From assembly GCF_029433395.1 (NCBI RefSeq), contig NZ_JAQTHW010000002.1:248001-312000 (forward strand): a stretch of 64,000 nucleotides of DNA, given 5' to 3'. Position 1 is the first letter of the stretch, and every line of letters starts with the position of its first letter. Source of the stretch: Bifidobacterium sp. ESL0763 (GTDB taxonomy: Bacteria; Actinomycetota; Actinomycetes; Actinomycetales; Bifidobacteriaceae). The position numbers and the translations under genes are program-made. Below, one piece after another: positions 46,790 to 55,215 of this stretch. The notes beneath the pieces were generated by a model that saw nothing but the letters and a program-made list of their open reading frames with translations, ran no database searches and had not been told where the DNA came from.

Positions 46790-49556
46790 TTACCGGGCTG
46801 TTGTATGGCTGCGATTGCGGCGCGCACGGATGGCAACGAGTCCCAGTCCCAGTGTGGCCAGGATTGCTGCGGTGAACATCGCGCCTGCGGTCGTGGAGCC
46901 TGTGGCCGACAGGTTGCCATCGGTGCCGGAACGATCGCCGCTGGCGGATTCCTGGCCTCCGTCGGATGCTGAGGACGGCCCTTCATTGCCGGGGGTTGTC
47001 GTATGCCCACCGGATTCGCCACCGGACTCTCCACCCGATTCCTCTGACCGGTTGAGGTCAAGGGCGGTGAGGGCGCTGGTGTTGCCTGCGGCGTCCTTGG
47101 CCTGGACGCTTGCCTTGACGGCCCTGCGGTCGGAGGGCCAGGCGACGGTGAAGGTGCCGTCGTTGCCGCTGGTCACGGTGCTTGCCGCGACGCCGGCGAC
47201 CGTGTTGCCATCCGAGTCGAGCCAGGTGACGGTTATGGTGTCGTCCTTTTCGATTTGCGGAGTAACTCCCGCTAGGCCATTCTTCGCGGACATGGCCTTG
47301 CCGGTCACGTGGCCCGTTGCGAAAGCCAGGTCGCCGGGCGCGGGCGCGATCATGTCGATGGTCTGGTTCTCCAACTTGGCAAACGGCGAGTCGCGTCCAT
47401 CGCTGGTGTGCACGCGTGCGTAGAACGTGTATTTCGCACCCGCGCCATTGGTGTCCGCATCGAAGGCGGAGACGGGCAATCCGGCGGTCCAGGTGAGCGC
47501 CCTGCCCGCCGACGGGTCGACGGCGACGCCCGCCCCGGTGGTCGGGTCGGCCGACGAATCCGCGGGCAACACGTATGTCTGGATCTTGTCGCCCGCGGCG
47601 GCTCCGGCGGCCGTTCCCGTCAGGGTGACGTTTCCGGAAGCCGGGTCGCCATTGGTGGAGTGGGGTGCGGTGATAGTGGCGTCGATGGTCGGGGCGGCCA
47701 CGGGATTGGACTTCCACACCGCGAAGAGGATCTTCAGCCCTCCGCCATAGGTGAGTGTGTCTCCCTCGCGGTAATCGGGCGTGGTGGCCGTTGCGGAGTT
47801 CGCCCAACCCTGGAACCGATAGCCAGGACGTGCCAGTGAGCCCTGGCCCGGCACCGTGAAGTCCTGGGAGCCACCGGTGACGGTGAACGGTGCCGGCGGC
47901 GTGCCCTGTGTCGCTCCGTTGCCGTTGAACAGGCATCCGTTCATCCCGTACCACATACGGCGTGACGGATGGCCGAAGCCGTAATAGACATAACCCGTCC
48001 AGGAGGCGTCTTCGTTCGTCCAAAGTCGGTTATAAAGGTGGGCGTCACGCGAGAATGTGGTGTTTGGTGTCAGCCGTATCAGCGTCAACGCCTTATCGTC
48101 ACTGAGCATATCGAACATATCGGTGACCTTGGTAGTGTCGAATTTCGGGCCAAGGTCCAGAACTGTCAGACTCTTATCGTTCTCGAACATTTCGTACATG
48201 TTGGTGACGTTGCTGGTGTCGAATTTGTCACCGAGATTCAGATTGGTCAGTTTTTGGTCTTCTGCAAACATATTCCCCATGTCGGTGACGTTGCTGGTAT
48301 CGAATTTGTCGCCGAGGTCCAGGCTCGTCAGGCTGCGATCATCGCTGAACATGCCGTCCGTTCTAGTGGCTTTGCTGGTGTCGAATTTGTCTCCGAGGTT
48401 CAGGCTCGTCAGGCTGCGGTCGCCGCCGAATATACTGCCCATGTCGGTGGCGTTGTTGGTGTCGAATTTGTCGCCGAGGTTCAGGCTCGTCAGGTTGTGA
48501 TCACCGTCAAACACGCCATGCAAGCTGATGGCGTTGCTGGTGTCGAATTTGTCCCCTAGGTTTAAGCTACTTAAACGTTGATTTTCTCCAAAGAGCCAGG
48601 TCATGTCGGTGACATTGCTGGTATTGAATTTGTCGCCGAGATTCAGGCTGGTCAATTCAAGGTCGTTGTAGAACATGTATCCCATGTTGGTGACGTTGCT
48701 GGTGTCGAATTTGTCGCCGAGGCTTAGGCTCGGCAGCCACTGTTCGTTGTAGAACATGTATCCCATGTTGGTGACGTTGCTGGTGTCGAATTTGCTACCA
48801 AGGTTCAGGCTCTGCAGATGCGGATCGTTCTTGAACATGCATTCCATGTTGGTGACGTTGCTGGTGTCGAATTTGTCTCCGAGGTTTATGTTCGTAACTT
48901 CCGGGATATGGTCAAACATGTGTTGCATGTCAACGGTCCTACTGGTGTCGAGGTTGCCGAGTCCATCAATGTCGGCGACGTCTGGCATATTACTCAACAA
49001 CCATGATGCGTCTTCAGGGGCTTTGACCTCGGAATCGAATACGATTTCCGTGCTGTTATACCACCAACCGTCGTGGGTTACGTCCTCTCTTCTTCCCAAC
49101 TCGCCCATGCCGTTGTTGGTATCTGTGGTGCCGAAGTGCAGCGTGCAATCACTGTTGAGCTGCCAGTAGGCGTTGCTGCCCCACGCTTGCTTGCCGCTAC
49201 TGTAGCATGTGTTTTGTGGCTGCGCACTCGATGCGTCTTCGCTCGAATCGATAGCCGGATTGATCGACTGAACTTTGGTGGTAGGGCTCTGGAGCTCATC
49301 CGGTTGTGTCGTGGTGCCATCTGTCTGCGGATTGTTCGCCTGCCCTGCTTCGTCGTGATGGTCCGCCTCGCTTGAATGGTTTGCGCCTTCGTCTTCGGAG
49401 GCGTCCGTTGGGTTCTTGGCTACCTGCCCGGATGCGATGTTATTGGCGGGGGGGGGTCTGCGCTTCTGGCTCCACCGCGCTGGCGAGCTGGGGCGAGACG
49501 GCCATGGCCATGGCGGCCAGCAGGGCGATTGTTACGCGCGTGGTTCTGCGATTCAT
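46790..49556 (-). CDS. BspA-like surface protein, split by a C9 tract (probable phase-variable, OFF)
   Basis: The gene starts at ATG 49556 with a signal peptide (MNRRTTRVTIALLAAMAMA to LASAVEPEAQTPP). It then meets nine C and shifts to a stop (PPRQ-stop). With one C fewer, the reading frame continues without a stop through the paralogue block CYSSGKQAWGSNAYWQLN, ten DUF285 repeats of 27 residues, an InlB-type repeat, Ig-like strands, a Ser/Gly-rich stalk, LSATGS, a membrane helix and a basic tail, 921 residues in all. The part from 49108 down is open in the present sequence but lacks a secretion signal. A sequencing error in the run is the alternative. Confidence 0.85.
48089..48898 (-). repeat. 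Ten 81-bp coding repeats (DUF285 leucine-rich units)
   Basis: Each unit encodes 27 residues such as LTSLNLGDKFDTSNVT then a variable MxxMF segment. DNA identity between units is high across the LGDKFDTSNV part. The intact paralogue has about four such units, so this array has expanded. Confidence 0.85.
49448..49456 (-). repeat. Homopolymer run, G9 on plus strand (C9 in the coding strand)
   Basis: The run lies about 100 bp into the gene, right after the signal peptide codons. Its length decides whether signal peptide and mature domain share a frame: 8 or 11 would be in frame, while 9 and 10 are not. Confidence 0.9.
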
Positions 49557-49836
49557 GGTTCTCTCTTCGGTCTCTTGGATTCTCCATGCCACGGCACGGT
49601 TCGTTTCGGTAAGGAAGTCCCGGCGCTGCGACAATTGTTATACAAATAACAGTATAGGGTGTTCGCCGATAAATGTGTCGGGATTCAGACAATGTGTCGC
49701 CATTTGGACAATGATGAATCGTGGGTTATATGCTAAACCTCAGTCGTAGCCAACTCTTTTTGGTCTATAACCTAGGCGCTTGAATCTTGATGCCGGTGAA
49801 TCTGGTCATTCCTCGCTGAATGATCTGGAATCTGAA
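49557..49836 (-). promoter_or_regulatory. Upstream region of surface protein 3 with a candidate operator
   Basis: This gene-free AT-rich stretch includes the inverted repeat TGTTAT-ACAA-ATAACA (49636-49651) directly next to a minus-strand TATACT (49651-49656), a plausible -10 element. A repressor site overlapping the transcription start would explain the layout, but no regulator gene is adjacent. Confidence 0.4.
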
Positions 49837-49884
49837 AACGGCGCTGCCTGACCGGTTGAAGGTTCCCGGCCAGGCAGCGCCGTT
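49837..49884 (-). terminator. Terminator of the cupin gene
   Basis: A perfect 14-bp stem (AACGGCGCTGCCTG with its complement), extended by further pairing inside, is followed by TTTT on the minus strand. Confidence 0.85.
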
Positions 49885-49911
49885 GTGTTGTTTTCCTGTT
49901 TCCGTTTCGGT

Positions 49912-50487
49912 TTATTCGAGCGTGAAACCGTCGAAGGTGAAGCCGGGGCTCACCACGCAGGAGACCAGCGCGTCGCCGTGGCCGGGGATGGTGCGCTGCC
50001 AGCAGCCTTCGGGGATAGCGTACTGAGCGACCGGTTCGGCAAGCTCGATCGAAGCGTCGGACGGCTGACCGGCTTGCTGCGAGTCGAGACCGGTCTGCGC
50101 CGGATCGATGCCGGCGATGCCCTGGCCCAGCGTGATGAGCGTGCGCTTTGACTTGTCGGCCTCAGGCGCGTCGCCGTAGCCGCCGAGCTCGAGGCCGACG
50201 GTGGCCGGCCCGTGCCAGAGCCAGATCTCGTCGGCGTCCACCTTGTGCCAGGCGCTCGCGTCGCCCTCTGGCAGCAGGAAATAGATCAGCGAGGCCAGCG
50301 GACGCTTGCCCGAGGCCGCGTCGGTTGACTCGGAAGTCTCGTCTCCGGCGGCATCCTGGCCGGCCTCGACGGCCTTGCGGCTCAGCCAGGTCTGGCGGTA
50401 CCAGCCGCCCTCGGGATGCGCCTCAAGGTCCAGCGTCTTCACGACGTGCTGCGCGTACTCGCTCATATCCTCGATGGCAATGCTCAT
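49912..50487 (-). CDS. DUF985 cupin-fold protein
   Basis: A 191-residue RmlC-like cupin of the DUF985 family. Signatures are EAHPEGGWYRQTW, SLIYFLLPEGDASAWHKVDADEIWLWH, and the ending SCVVSPGFTFDGFTL. The family has a small-molecule cupin pocket but no agreed reaction. ATG 50487 is chosen, with AAGGAA upstream. An insert of about 15 polar residues after the first motif makes it slightly long. Confidence 0.85.
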   Translation of the reverse strand: MSIAIEDMSEYAQHVVKTLDLEAHPEGGWYRQTWLSRKAVEAGQDAAGDETSESTDAASGKRPLASLIYFLLPEGDASAWHKVDADEIWLWHGPATVGLELGGYGDAPEADKSKRTLITLGQGIAGIDPAQTGLDSQQAGQPSDASIELAEPVAQYAIPEGCWQRTIPGHGDALVSCVVSPGFTFDGFTLE

Positions 50488-50540
50488 GTGGTTCCTTTTC
50501 CTTGTCTGTCTGATGGTAGTGCGGTGGTGCATAGAGGTTG

Positions 50541-50822
50541 CTAATTGCTGAATCCGATTGTCAGTCTTTTGCCCATTGCTTCGGCAAGAGTGCCGAGAGT
50601 GCGGAACGAAGGGCTTATCCGACCCTTTTCTATACGGTTGATAGTGGTTCTGGATACGCCTGATTCTTCTGCGAGGTCCTCTTGGGTGAGACCTGCGCTT
50701 TCTCGGGCTTGCATAAGCGCGACGGCGGCATCGAGGCGCTGCGTTTCGTCGTCGATGGCTTTCGCCATTTTCCGATTCTTGCGAACTTTTGCGAGATGCG
50801 TGTCGAAACTGTAACTAGGCAT
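50541..50822 (-). CDS. XRE-family antitoxin (HigA-like)
   Basis: A 93-residue protein with a helix-turn-helix of the XRE/Cro type (AGLTQEDLAEESGVSRTTIN then RIEKGRISPSF). It overlaps the upstream toxin gene by 8 bp, the toxin-first order of HigBA-type modules. It should bind the toxin and repress the shared promoter, probably at the palindrome 51193-51216. Confidence 0.85.
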   Translation of the reverse strand: MPSYSFDTHLAKVRKNRKMAKAIDDETQRLDAAVALMQARESAGLTQEDLAEESGVSRTTINRIEKGRISPSFRTLGTLAEAMGKRLTIGFSN

Positions 50823-51186
50823 GATGTTTCCTCTTGTTCTCATTCTGATAAAGATCTTGAATCCGATGGGCTTTGGCTATTTCGGATTTTGGTGTTTTCT
50901 GGGTTTTCTTCGTAAACCCGTGTGTTATGAGATACTCGTTGTTGCGTATTTGGAAATAGCAGGCACGCTGGATGTTACTGGAGAATTTCGATCGTATCTC
51001 CCAAATGTCAGCATCCAGTCTTTTGACCCATTGCATTTTCAGAGATGTTGGAATGCCATATACTTCGATGCGGTCGATGATGGCGTCCAGTTTTGCGGCA
51101 TCTTTGGCGGGCAGCGTTTGGTACCAATCGTCGAATGGACAGTTGCCATTTTCTGATTGATAAATGTTGAAGGAAAGCTGTCGCAT
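50815..51186 (-). CDS. RelE/HigB-superfamily toxin (Gp49-like)
   Basis: A 123-residue protein with the features of phage-derived Gp49-like HigB toxins: NCPFDDWYQTLPAKDAAKLDAI, MQWVKRLDADIWEIRSK, and YLITHGFTKKTQKTPKSEI. These are usually ribosome-dependent mRNA interferases. The ATG at 51186 is preferred because the longer reading frame runs through the operator palindrome. Activity is inferred from family. Confidence 0.82.
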   Translation of the reverse strand: MRQLSFNIYQSENGNCPFDDWYQTLPAKDAAKLDAIIDRIEVYGIPTSLKMQWVKRLDADIWEIRSKFSSNIQRACYFQIRNNEYLITHGFTKKTQKTPKSEIAKAHRIQDLYQNENKRKHHA

Positions 51187-51192
51187 ATCTAA

Positions 51193-51216
51193 GAATGTAG
51201 CATATGTGCTACATTC
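51193..51216. promoter_or_regulatory. Perfect palindromic operator of the toxin-antitoxin pair
   Basis: GAATGTAGCA and its exact reverse complement TGCTACATTC are separated by TATG, 7 bp upstream of the toxin start. The position is typical for autorepression by a HigA-type dimer. Confidence 0.75.
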
Positions 51217-51237
51217 GAGCAAATGTGTGTCGTCTTG

Positions 51238-52662
51238 TTAGTGCCGATTTTTTGTTCCTAGCGCCTCGAGGGCGTCGCGCAGGGACGAGACCTCCACGAT
51301 CTCCAGGCCCTTGACGGCCTTGAGGCGGCGCTTGCCGCGATGGGTGGGCACCACGGCGCGGGTGAAGCCCAGGCGCGCGGCCTCGTTGAGGCGGTGGCTC
51401 AGCTGGGGGACGGGGCGCACCTGGCCGGTGAGCGAGATCTCGCCCATCGCGCAGGTGGTGCGATCGATGGGCTTGCTGGTGGAGGCGCTCGCCAGTGCGG
51501 CGACGATGGCGAGGTCGCAGGCCGGTTCCTTGGCAAGGCCTCCGGCGATGGTCGAGACGTAGAGATCGTTGGCCAGAAGGTTCACACGCCCATGGCGGTA
51601 CAAAACCGCCGAAAGCATGGCCAGGCGGTTCGCGTCGATGCCGTTGGTGTTGCGGCGCGGGGTCGGCAAGACGGATTTGGTGACCAGCGCCTGCACCTCG
51701 ATCGGCAGGCTGCGGTGGCCGTCGAGCGTGAAGGTGACACAAGTGCCCTCCACGGGCGCGTCCTCGGTGGAGAGGAACAGGCCGGAAGGGTCGGTGACCT
51801 CTTCGATGCCCTCGCCGCTCATGTCGAAGCAACCCACCTCGTCGGTCGGTCCGAAACGGTTCTTGGCGGCGTGCAGCATGCGCAGCGCGGTCTGCGAATC
51901 GCCCTCGAACTGGCAGACCACGTCGACCAGGTGCTCGAGCGTGCGTGGGCCGGCGATGGAGCCGTCCTTGGTGACGTGGCCGACCAGCATCACCGGGATG
52001 TCGAGGGTCTTGGCGGTGTCGATCAGGGCGCTGGCCACCTCGCGCACCTGCGTGGAGCCGCCGGAGATGCCATCGACGTCCTGCGAGACGATGGTCTGCG
52101 CCGAATCCACGATGGCGAGGCTCGGCTTCTCCTGCTCGATCAGGCCGAGCACCGTGGCCAGGTCGGTGGTGGCCGAAAGCAGCAGGTTGTCCTCAAGCGC
52201 GTTGATGCGCGAGGCGCGCATGCGCACCTGGGCCTGCGATTCCTCGCCGGAAATATAGAGGACCGATTTCCCGGCGTCGAGGCGCGCCACGTTGCCCGCC
52301 GTCTCCAGCAGCAGCGTCGACTTGCCGATGCCCGGTTCGCCGGCGACCAACACCACCGAGCCCGGCACGATGCCGCCGCCGAGCACCCGGTCGAACTCCT
52401 CGAAGCCGGTGGGCACGCGGGTGACGTTCTCGGTGGAGACCTGCGTGATCGGCTTGGCGGCGGCGCTTCCGGCGATCACCGCGTCGCGGGCCTGCGTGCG
52501 CGAGGTCCGCCCGGGCGCGGCGGTGCGCGACGAAGCGGCGGGGCGGGCCTCATGGAATTCCTCGACGGTGCCCCATTGCCCGCACTCGGGGCAGCGGCCG
52601 TACCATTTCACGCCGTTCCAGCCGCATTCCGAGCAGACATACTGTGTCGATTTTCTAGCCAT
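51238..52662 (-). CDS. radA: DNA repair protein RadA (Sms)
   Basis: A RecA-related branch-migration ATPase of 474 residues. It has an N-terminal C4 zinc finger (CSECG with CPECG), Walker A GEPGIGKSTLLLE, the RadA signature KNRFGPTDEVG, and a Lon-protease-like C-terminal domain without a catalytic role. ATG 52662 is chosen because the zinc finger follows directly. Divergent from the next gene across a large palindrome. Confidence 0.96.
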   Translation of the reverse strand: MARKSTQYVCSECGWNGVKWYGRCPECGQWGTVEEFHEARPAASSRTAAPGRTSRTQARDAVIAGSAAAKPITQVSTENVTRVPTGFEEFDRVLGGGIVPGSVVLVAGEPGIGKSTLLLETAGNVARLDAGKSVLYISGEESQAQVRMRASRINALEDNLLLSATTDLATVLGLIEQEKPSLAIVDSAQTIVSQDVDGISGGSTQVREVASALIDTAKTLDIPVMLVGHVTKDGSIAGPRTLEHLVDVVCQFEGDSQTALRMLHAAKNRFGPTDEVGCFDMSGEGIEEVTDPSGLFLSTEDAPVEGTCVTFTLDGHRSLPIEVQALVTKSVLPTPRRNTNGIDANRLAMLSAVLYRHGRVNLLANDLYVSTIAGGLAKEPACDLAIVAALASASTSKPIDRTTCAMGEISLTGQVRPVPQLSHRLNEAARLGFTRAVVPTHRGKRRLKAVKGLEIVEVSSLRDALEALGTKNRH

Positions 52663-52713
52663 GAGGCCGACGCTACCGACGTTGGCTGACAAACCCGTTT
52701 CCACTCGCCATCC

Positions 52714-52796
52714 ACGCACGCACTAACTCGAGAATCAACAACAAGAACGTTGCAATCTCGGGGTTTTGTTTTTGATTCTCGAGTTAGTGCGTGCGT
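52714..52796. repeat. Large perfect inverted repeat, 25-bp arms
   Basis: Arms 52714-52738 and 52772-52796 (ACGCACGCACTAACTCG core) are exact reverse complements, separated by 33 bp. Partial pairing continues into the loop. It lies between divergent radA and a membrane protein gene, not at a 3' end. Confidence 0.9.
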
Positions 52797-52855
52797 CGTG
52801 TCATCCGCCGTGTCATACACGCCAAGCGTCAGCCCGCTGTGAAATAATCGGACCC

Positions 52856-53464
52856 ATGTCCAACGTTGAAAAATCCTCCTCCCACGGCAAGCTGATCGCG
52901 GTCATCGTCGCCGCCGCGGTCGTGATCGCCCTGGCTCTGCTCTCCGCGTTCGTCTGGCCCGGTTGGGCGATCGACCGCAACGGCTCGCACGCCCAGCAGA
53001 CCCAGGCCGCCAAGTCGCAGCCCACCACCCCCAGCATCAAGTCCAAGGATCTGCCGCAGGACGCGACCGCCCTGCTCAAGGCCATGCCCGACAGCGTGCT
53101 CAACTTCGCCCGCATCGAGGCCGCCCCCAGCGCGGACTGGACCTCGTCCTCGCCGCTCGAGGAATATACCCTGACCTACTCCACCGGCGACGACACCAAG
53201 AACGTCAGCCTCAAGGTGGCGCAGTGGCCCAGCGGCGACGGCGCGAAGAGCCAGTACGACGCGCTCGCCAAGGCGCTCAAGGGCGAGGACGTGGCCGGGG
53301 GAGCCGTGAAGGTGGCCGGCAACGCCACGGGCGACTACGTGGTGAAAGCCACCGGCAAGAAAGGCAAGACCGCCACGGCGCTCTGGCGCAACGACAGCGT
53401 GGTCTTCCAGGCCACCGGCCCCAAGGATTCGGTGCAGCGCTTCTACCAGAAGTTCCCGCTCTGA
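52856..53464 (+). CDS. Membrane-anchored extracytoplasmic protein of unknown function
   Basis: A 202-residue protein with a short cytoplasmic start, a single membrane helix (about residues 13-38, LIAVIVAAAVVIALALLSAF) and an extracytoplasmic domain of mixed strands. No family motif is recognised. There is no lipobox. The start at 52856 is the first ATG before the charged N-terminus and gives a standard type II membrane topology. Confidence 0.75.
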   Translation: MSNVEKSSSHGKLIAVIVAAAVVIALALLSAFVWPGWAIDRNGSHAQQTQAAKSQPTTPSIKSKDLPQDATALLKAMPDSVLNFARIEAAPSADWTSSSPLEEYTLTYSTGDDTKNVSLKVAQWPSGDGAKSQYDALAKALKGEDVAGGAVKVAGNATGDYVVKATGKKGKTATALWRNDSVVFQATGPKDSVQRFYQKFPL

Positions 53465-53565
53465 GACCGATATCGCCGCCACGCGGGCCGATGGCGTTTT
53501 AAGTCGGCTTGGCAGTGTATCATTGGGCAAGTTGCACACTTACAGTCAAGGAATGGAGGCTTCAG

Positions 53566-53655
53566 ATGGGTTCTGTCATCAAGAAGCGCCGCAAGCGGAT
53601 GAGCAAGAAGAAGCACCGCAAACTGCTGCGTAAGACTCGTCATCAGCGCAAGTAG
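53566..53655 (+). CDS. Small basic ribosomal protein bS22-type (AURKAIP1/COX24 domain)
   Basis: A 29-residue protein, about half Lys/Arg, opening [19 protein letters not shown]. It matches the very small actinobacterial protein found on the 30S subunit. SD GGAATGGAGG precedes the ATG. It has its own terminator. Its size makes it easy to miss in automatic annotation. Confidence 0.9.
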   Translation: MGSVIKKRRKRMSKKKHRKLLRKTRHQRK

Positions 53656-53669
53656 TTCTTACATGCTTT

Positions 53670-53699
53670 AAGGCCCGGAATCGCAAGGTTCCGGGCCTT
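53670..53699 (+). terminator. Terminator of the bS22-type gene
   Basis: A perfect 11-bp stem (AAGGCCCGGAA with its complement) and an 8-nt loop are followed by T residues. Confidence 0.85.
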
Positions 53700-53792
53700 T
53701 GTCATATCCGTCCGGCGCGGAGTGGCGAGGCGCGGGCATTGGTGCAGCCGTTTGTCACTGAGCGCAAAGCCATGGTGTTCCGCCCCGTTTTG

Positions 53793-53808
53793 TGACACCA
53801 TGGTGTCA
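53793..53808. promoter_or_regulatory. 16-bp perfect palindrome abutting the tpx start
   Basis: TGACACCATGGTGTCA ends on the first base of the tpx start codon. A further half site (CCATGGTGT) lies at 53770-53778. No clear ribosome-binding site remains, so the mRNA may be leaderless or the site may be an operator. Confidence 0.5.
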
Positions 53809-54314
53809 TGGCACAGATCAATCTGGGTGGTGCGCCCACTCGCACCGTAGGCAATCTCCCGTCCGTCGGCTCCAAGGCCCCGGCATTCTCCATCGCCGAT
53901 GGCGATCTCAACGACTTCGGCCTCGAACGCTTCGCCGGCCGCAAGGTCATCCTCAACATCTTCCCTTCGCTCGACACGGCCACCTGCTCGATGTCGGTGC
54001 GCAAGTTCAACAAGATGGCCGAGGAACTCGACGGCGTCAGCGTGGTCTGCGTGTCGATGGACCTGCCGTTCGCGCAGGCGCGGTTCTGCGGCGCCGAGGG
54101 CATCGAGAACGTCGTGACCGGCTCTGCGTTCCGTTCCTCGTTCGGCCAGGATTACGGTGTGACCATCGCCGACGGCGGCATGCGCGGATTGCTCTCCCGT
54201 GCGGTCGTCGTCATCGACGCCGAGGGCAACGTGGCCTATGCGCAGCAGGTGCCCGAGATCCACGACGAGCCCGATTACGAGGCCGCGCGCCAGGCCGTCG
54301 AGGCGCTGAAGTGA
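53808..54314 (+). CDS. tpx: Thiol peroxidase, Tpx-type peroxiredoxin
   Basis: Reduces hydrogen peroxide and alkyl hydroperoxides using thioredoxin. 168 residues. The peroxidatic cysteine is C60 in PSLDTATCSMSV, and the resolving cysteine is C94 (QARFCGAEG), matching the spacing of E. coli Tpx. Relevant for an anaerobe without catalase. A palindrome at the start suggests regulation. Confidence 0.96.
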   Translation: MAQINLGGAPTRTVGNLPSVGSKAPAFSIADGDLNDFGLERFAGRKVILNIFPSLDTATCSMSVRKFNKMAEELDGVSVVCVSMDLPFAQARFCGAEGIENVVTGSAFRSSFGQDYGVTIADGGMRGLLSRAVVVIDAEGNVAYAQQVPEIHDEPDYEAARQAVEALK

Positions 54315-54349
54315 CCGCTTTGATGTAGATATTCGCGTTGGATATCAAA

Positions 54350-54398
54350 ATGCGATGGGCGCGACGCCGGGAGTTTCCTGACGTCGCGCCCATCGCAT
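54350..54398. terminator. Bidirectional terminator, tpx and rpiA
   Basis: A perfect 17-bp stem (ATGCGATGGGCGCGACG with its complement) and 15-nt loop lie between the convergent tpx and rpiA genes, with T-rich bases on each side. Confidence 0.9.
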
Positions 54399-54436
54399 CT
54401 TGCGTATTATGGGCCCCTATCCGACGGGCCCGCGCC

Positions 54437-55135
54437 TCACTTCCCGGAGACGGTTAGCACGCGCGGGCCGTTGGGATTGCCCACGATCACCTTGTTGACG
54501 CGGTCGAGGAAGAGGCCGTGCTCCACCACGCCCACGGTGTTGATGAGGTCCTCGGCCAGTTCCTGCGGGTGGTCGATGCGCCCCAGGTGCAGGTCGACGA
54601 TGTAGTTGTTCTCGTCGGTGCGCACGTCGTTGCCCTCGGCGTCGAGGCGCAGCACCGGCTGGTAGCCCTTGGCCTCGAATCTCTTGATGACGTGGCCGGC
54701 GCCGTAGGGGATCACCTCGACGGGTAGCGGGAAGGCGCCGATGGTGTCGACCACCTTCGACTCGTCGACAATCCAGATGTTGTAGTCGGAGTTCTCGTTG
54801 ACGATCTTCTCCCAGAGCAGGGCCGCGCCGCCGCCCTTGATGCCGTTGAAGTCCTTGTCCACCTCATCGGCGCCGTCGATGGCCAGGTCGATGTGGTCCA
54901 CGTCGTCGATGTCGACGATCTCGATGCCGTAGCCCCTGGCCTGCTCGGCGGTGCGGCGCGAGGTGGTCACGCCCGTGAACTTCAGGCCCTCCTCCTGGGT
55001 GCGGCGGCCGAGCTCATCGACCAGGAACCGCACGGTGGAGCCGGTGCCGAGCCCGGCGATCATGCCGTCCTCGATGAATTTGGCACCCTCGATGCCGGCC
55101 GCCTTCTTCAACGCGTCTTGCTGCTGCTTGTCCAT
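54437..55135 (-). CDS. rpiA: Ribose-5-phosphate isomerase A
   Basis: Interconverts ribulose-5-phosphate and ribose-5-phosphate in the pentose phosphate branch, which feeds the bifid shunt. 232 residues. Motifs are [27 protein letters not shown] and [12 protein letters not shown], all with the expected residues. ATG 55135 is chosen with AAGGAGC upstream. Lies 80 bp after the RNase HI gene on the same strand and may be co-transcribed. Confidence 0.95.
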   Translation of the reverse strand: MDKQQQDALKKAAGIEGAKFIEDGMIAGLGTGSTVRFLVDELGRRTQEEGLKFTGVTTSRRTAEQARGYGIEIVDIDDVDHIDLAIDGADEVDKDFNGIKGGGAALLWEKIVNENSDYNIWIVDESKVVDTIGAFPLPVEVIPYGAGHVIKRFEAKGYQPVLRLDAEGNDVRTDENNYIVDLHLGRIDHPQELAEDLINTVGVVEHGLFLDRVNKVIVGNPNGPRVLTVSGK

Positions 55136-55215
55136 CTTGCTCCTTTTTCGAGCCTGGCTCGAATCGGCGAATGATACCTGCCATGGTATCGGGGTTGCGC
55201 TACTTTCGGCGCGCC

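Noticed and set aside
46790-49108. Surface protein 3 as a complete gene starting at 49108
   Set aside because: This start gives no signal peptide. The region upstream is in frame with no stop back to the C run and is homologous to the paralogue, so the true start is 49556.
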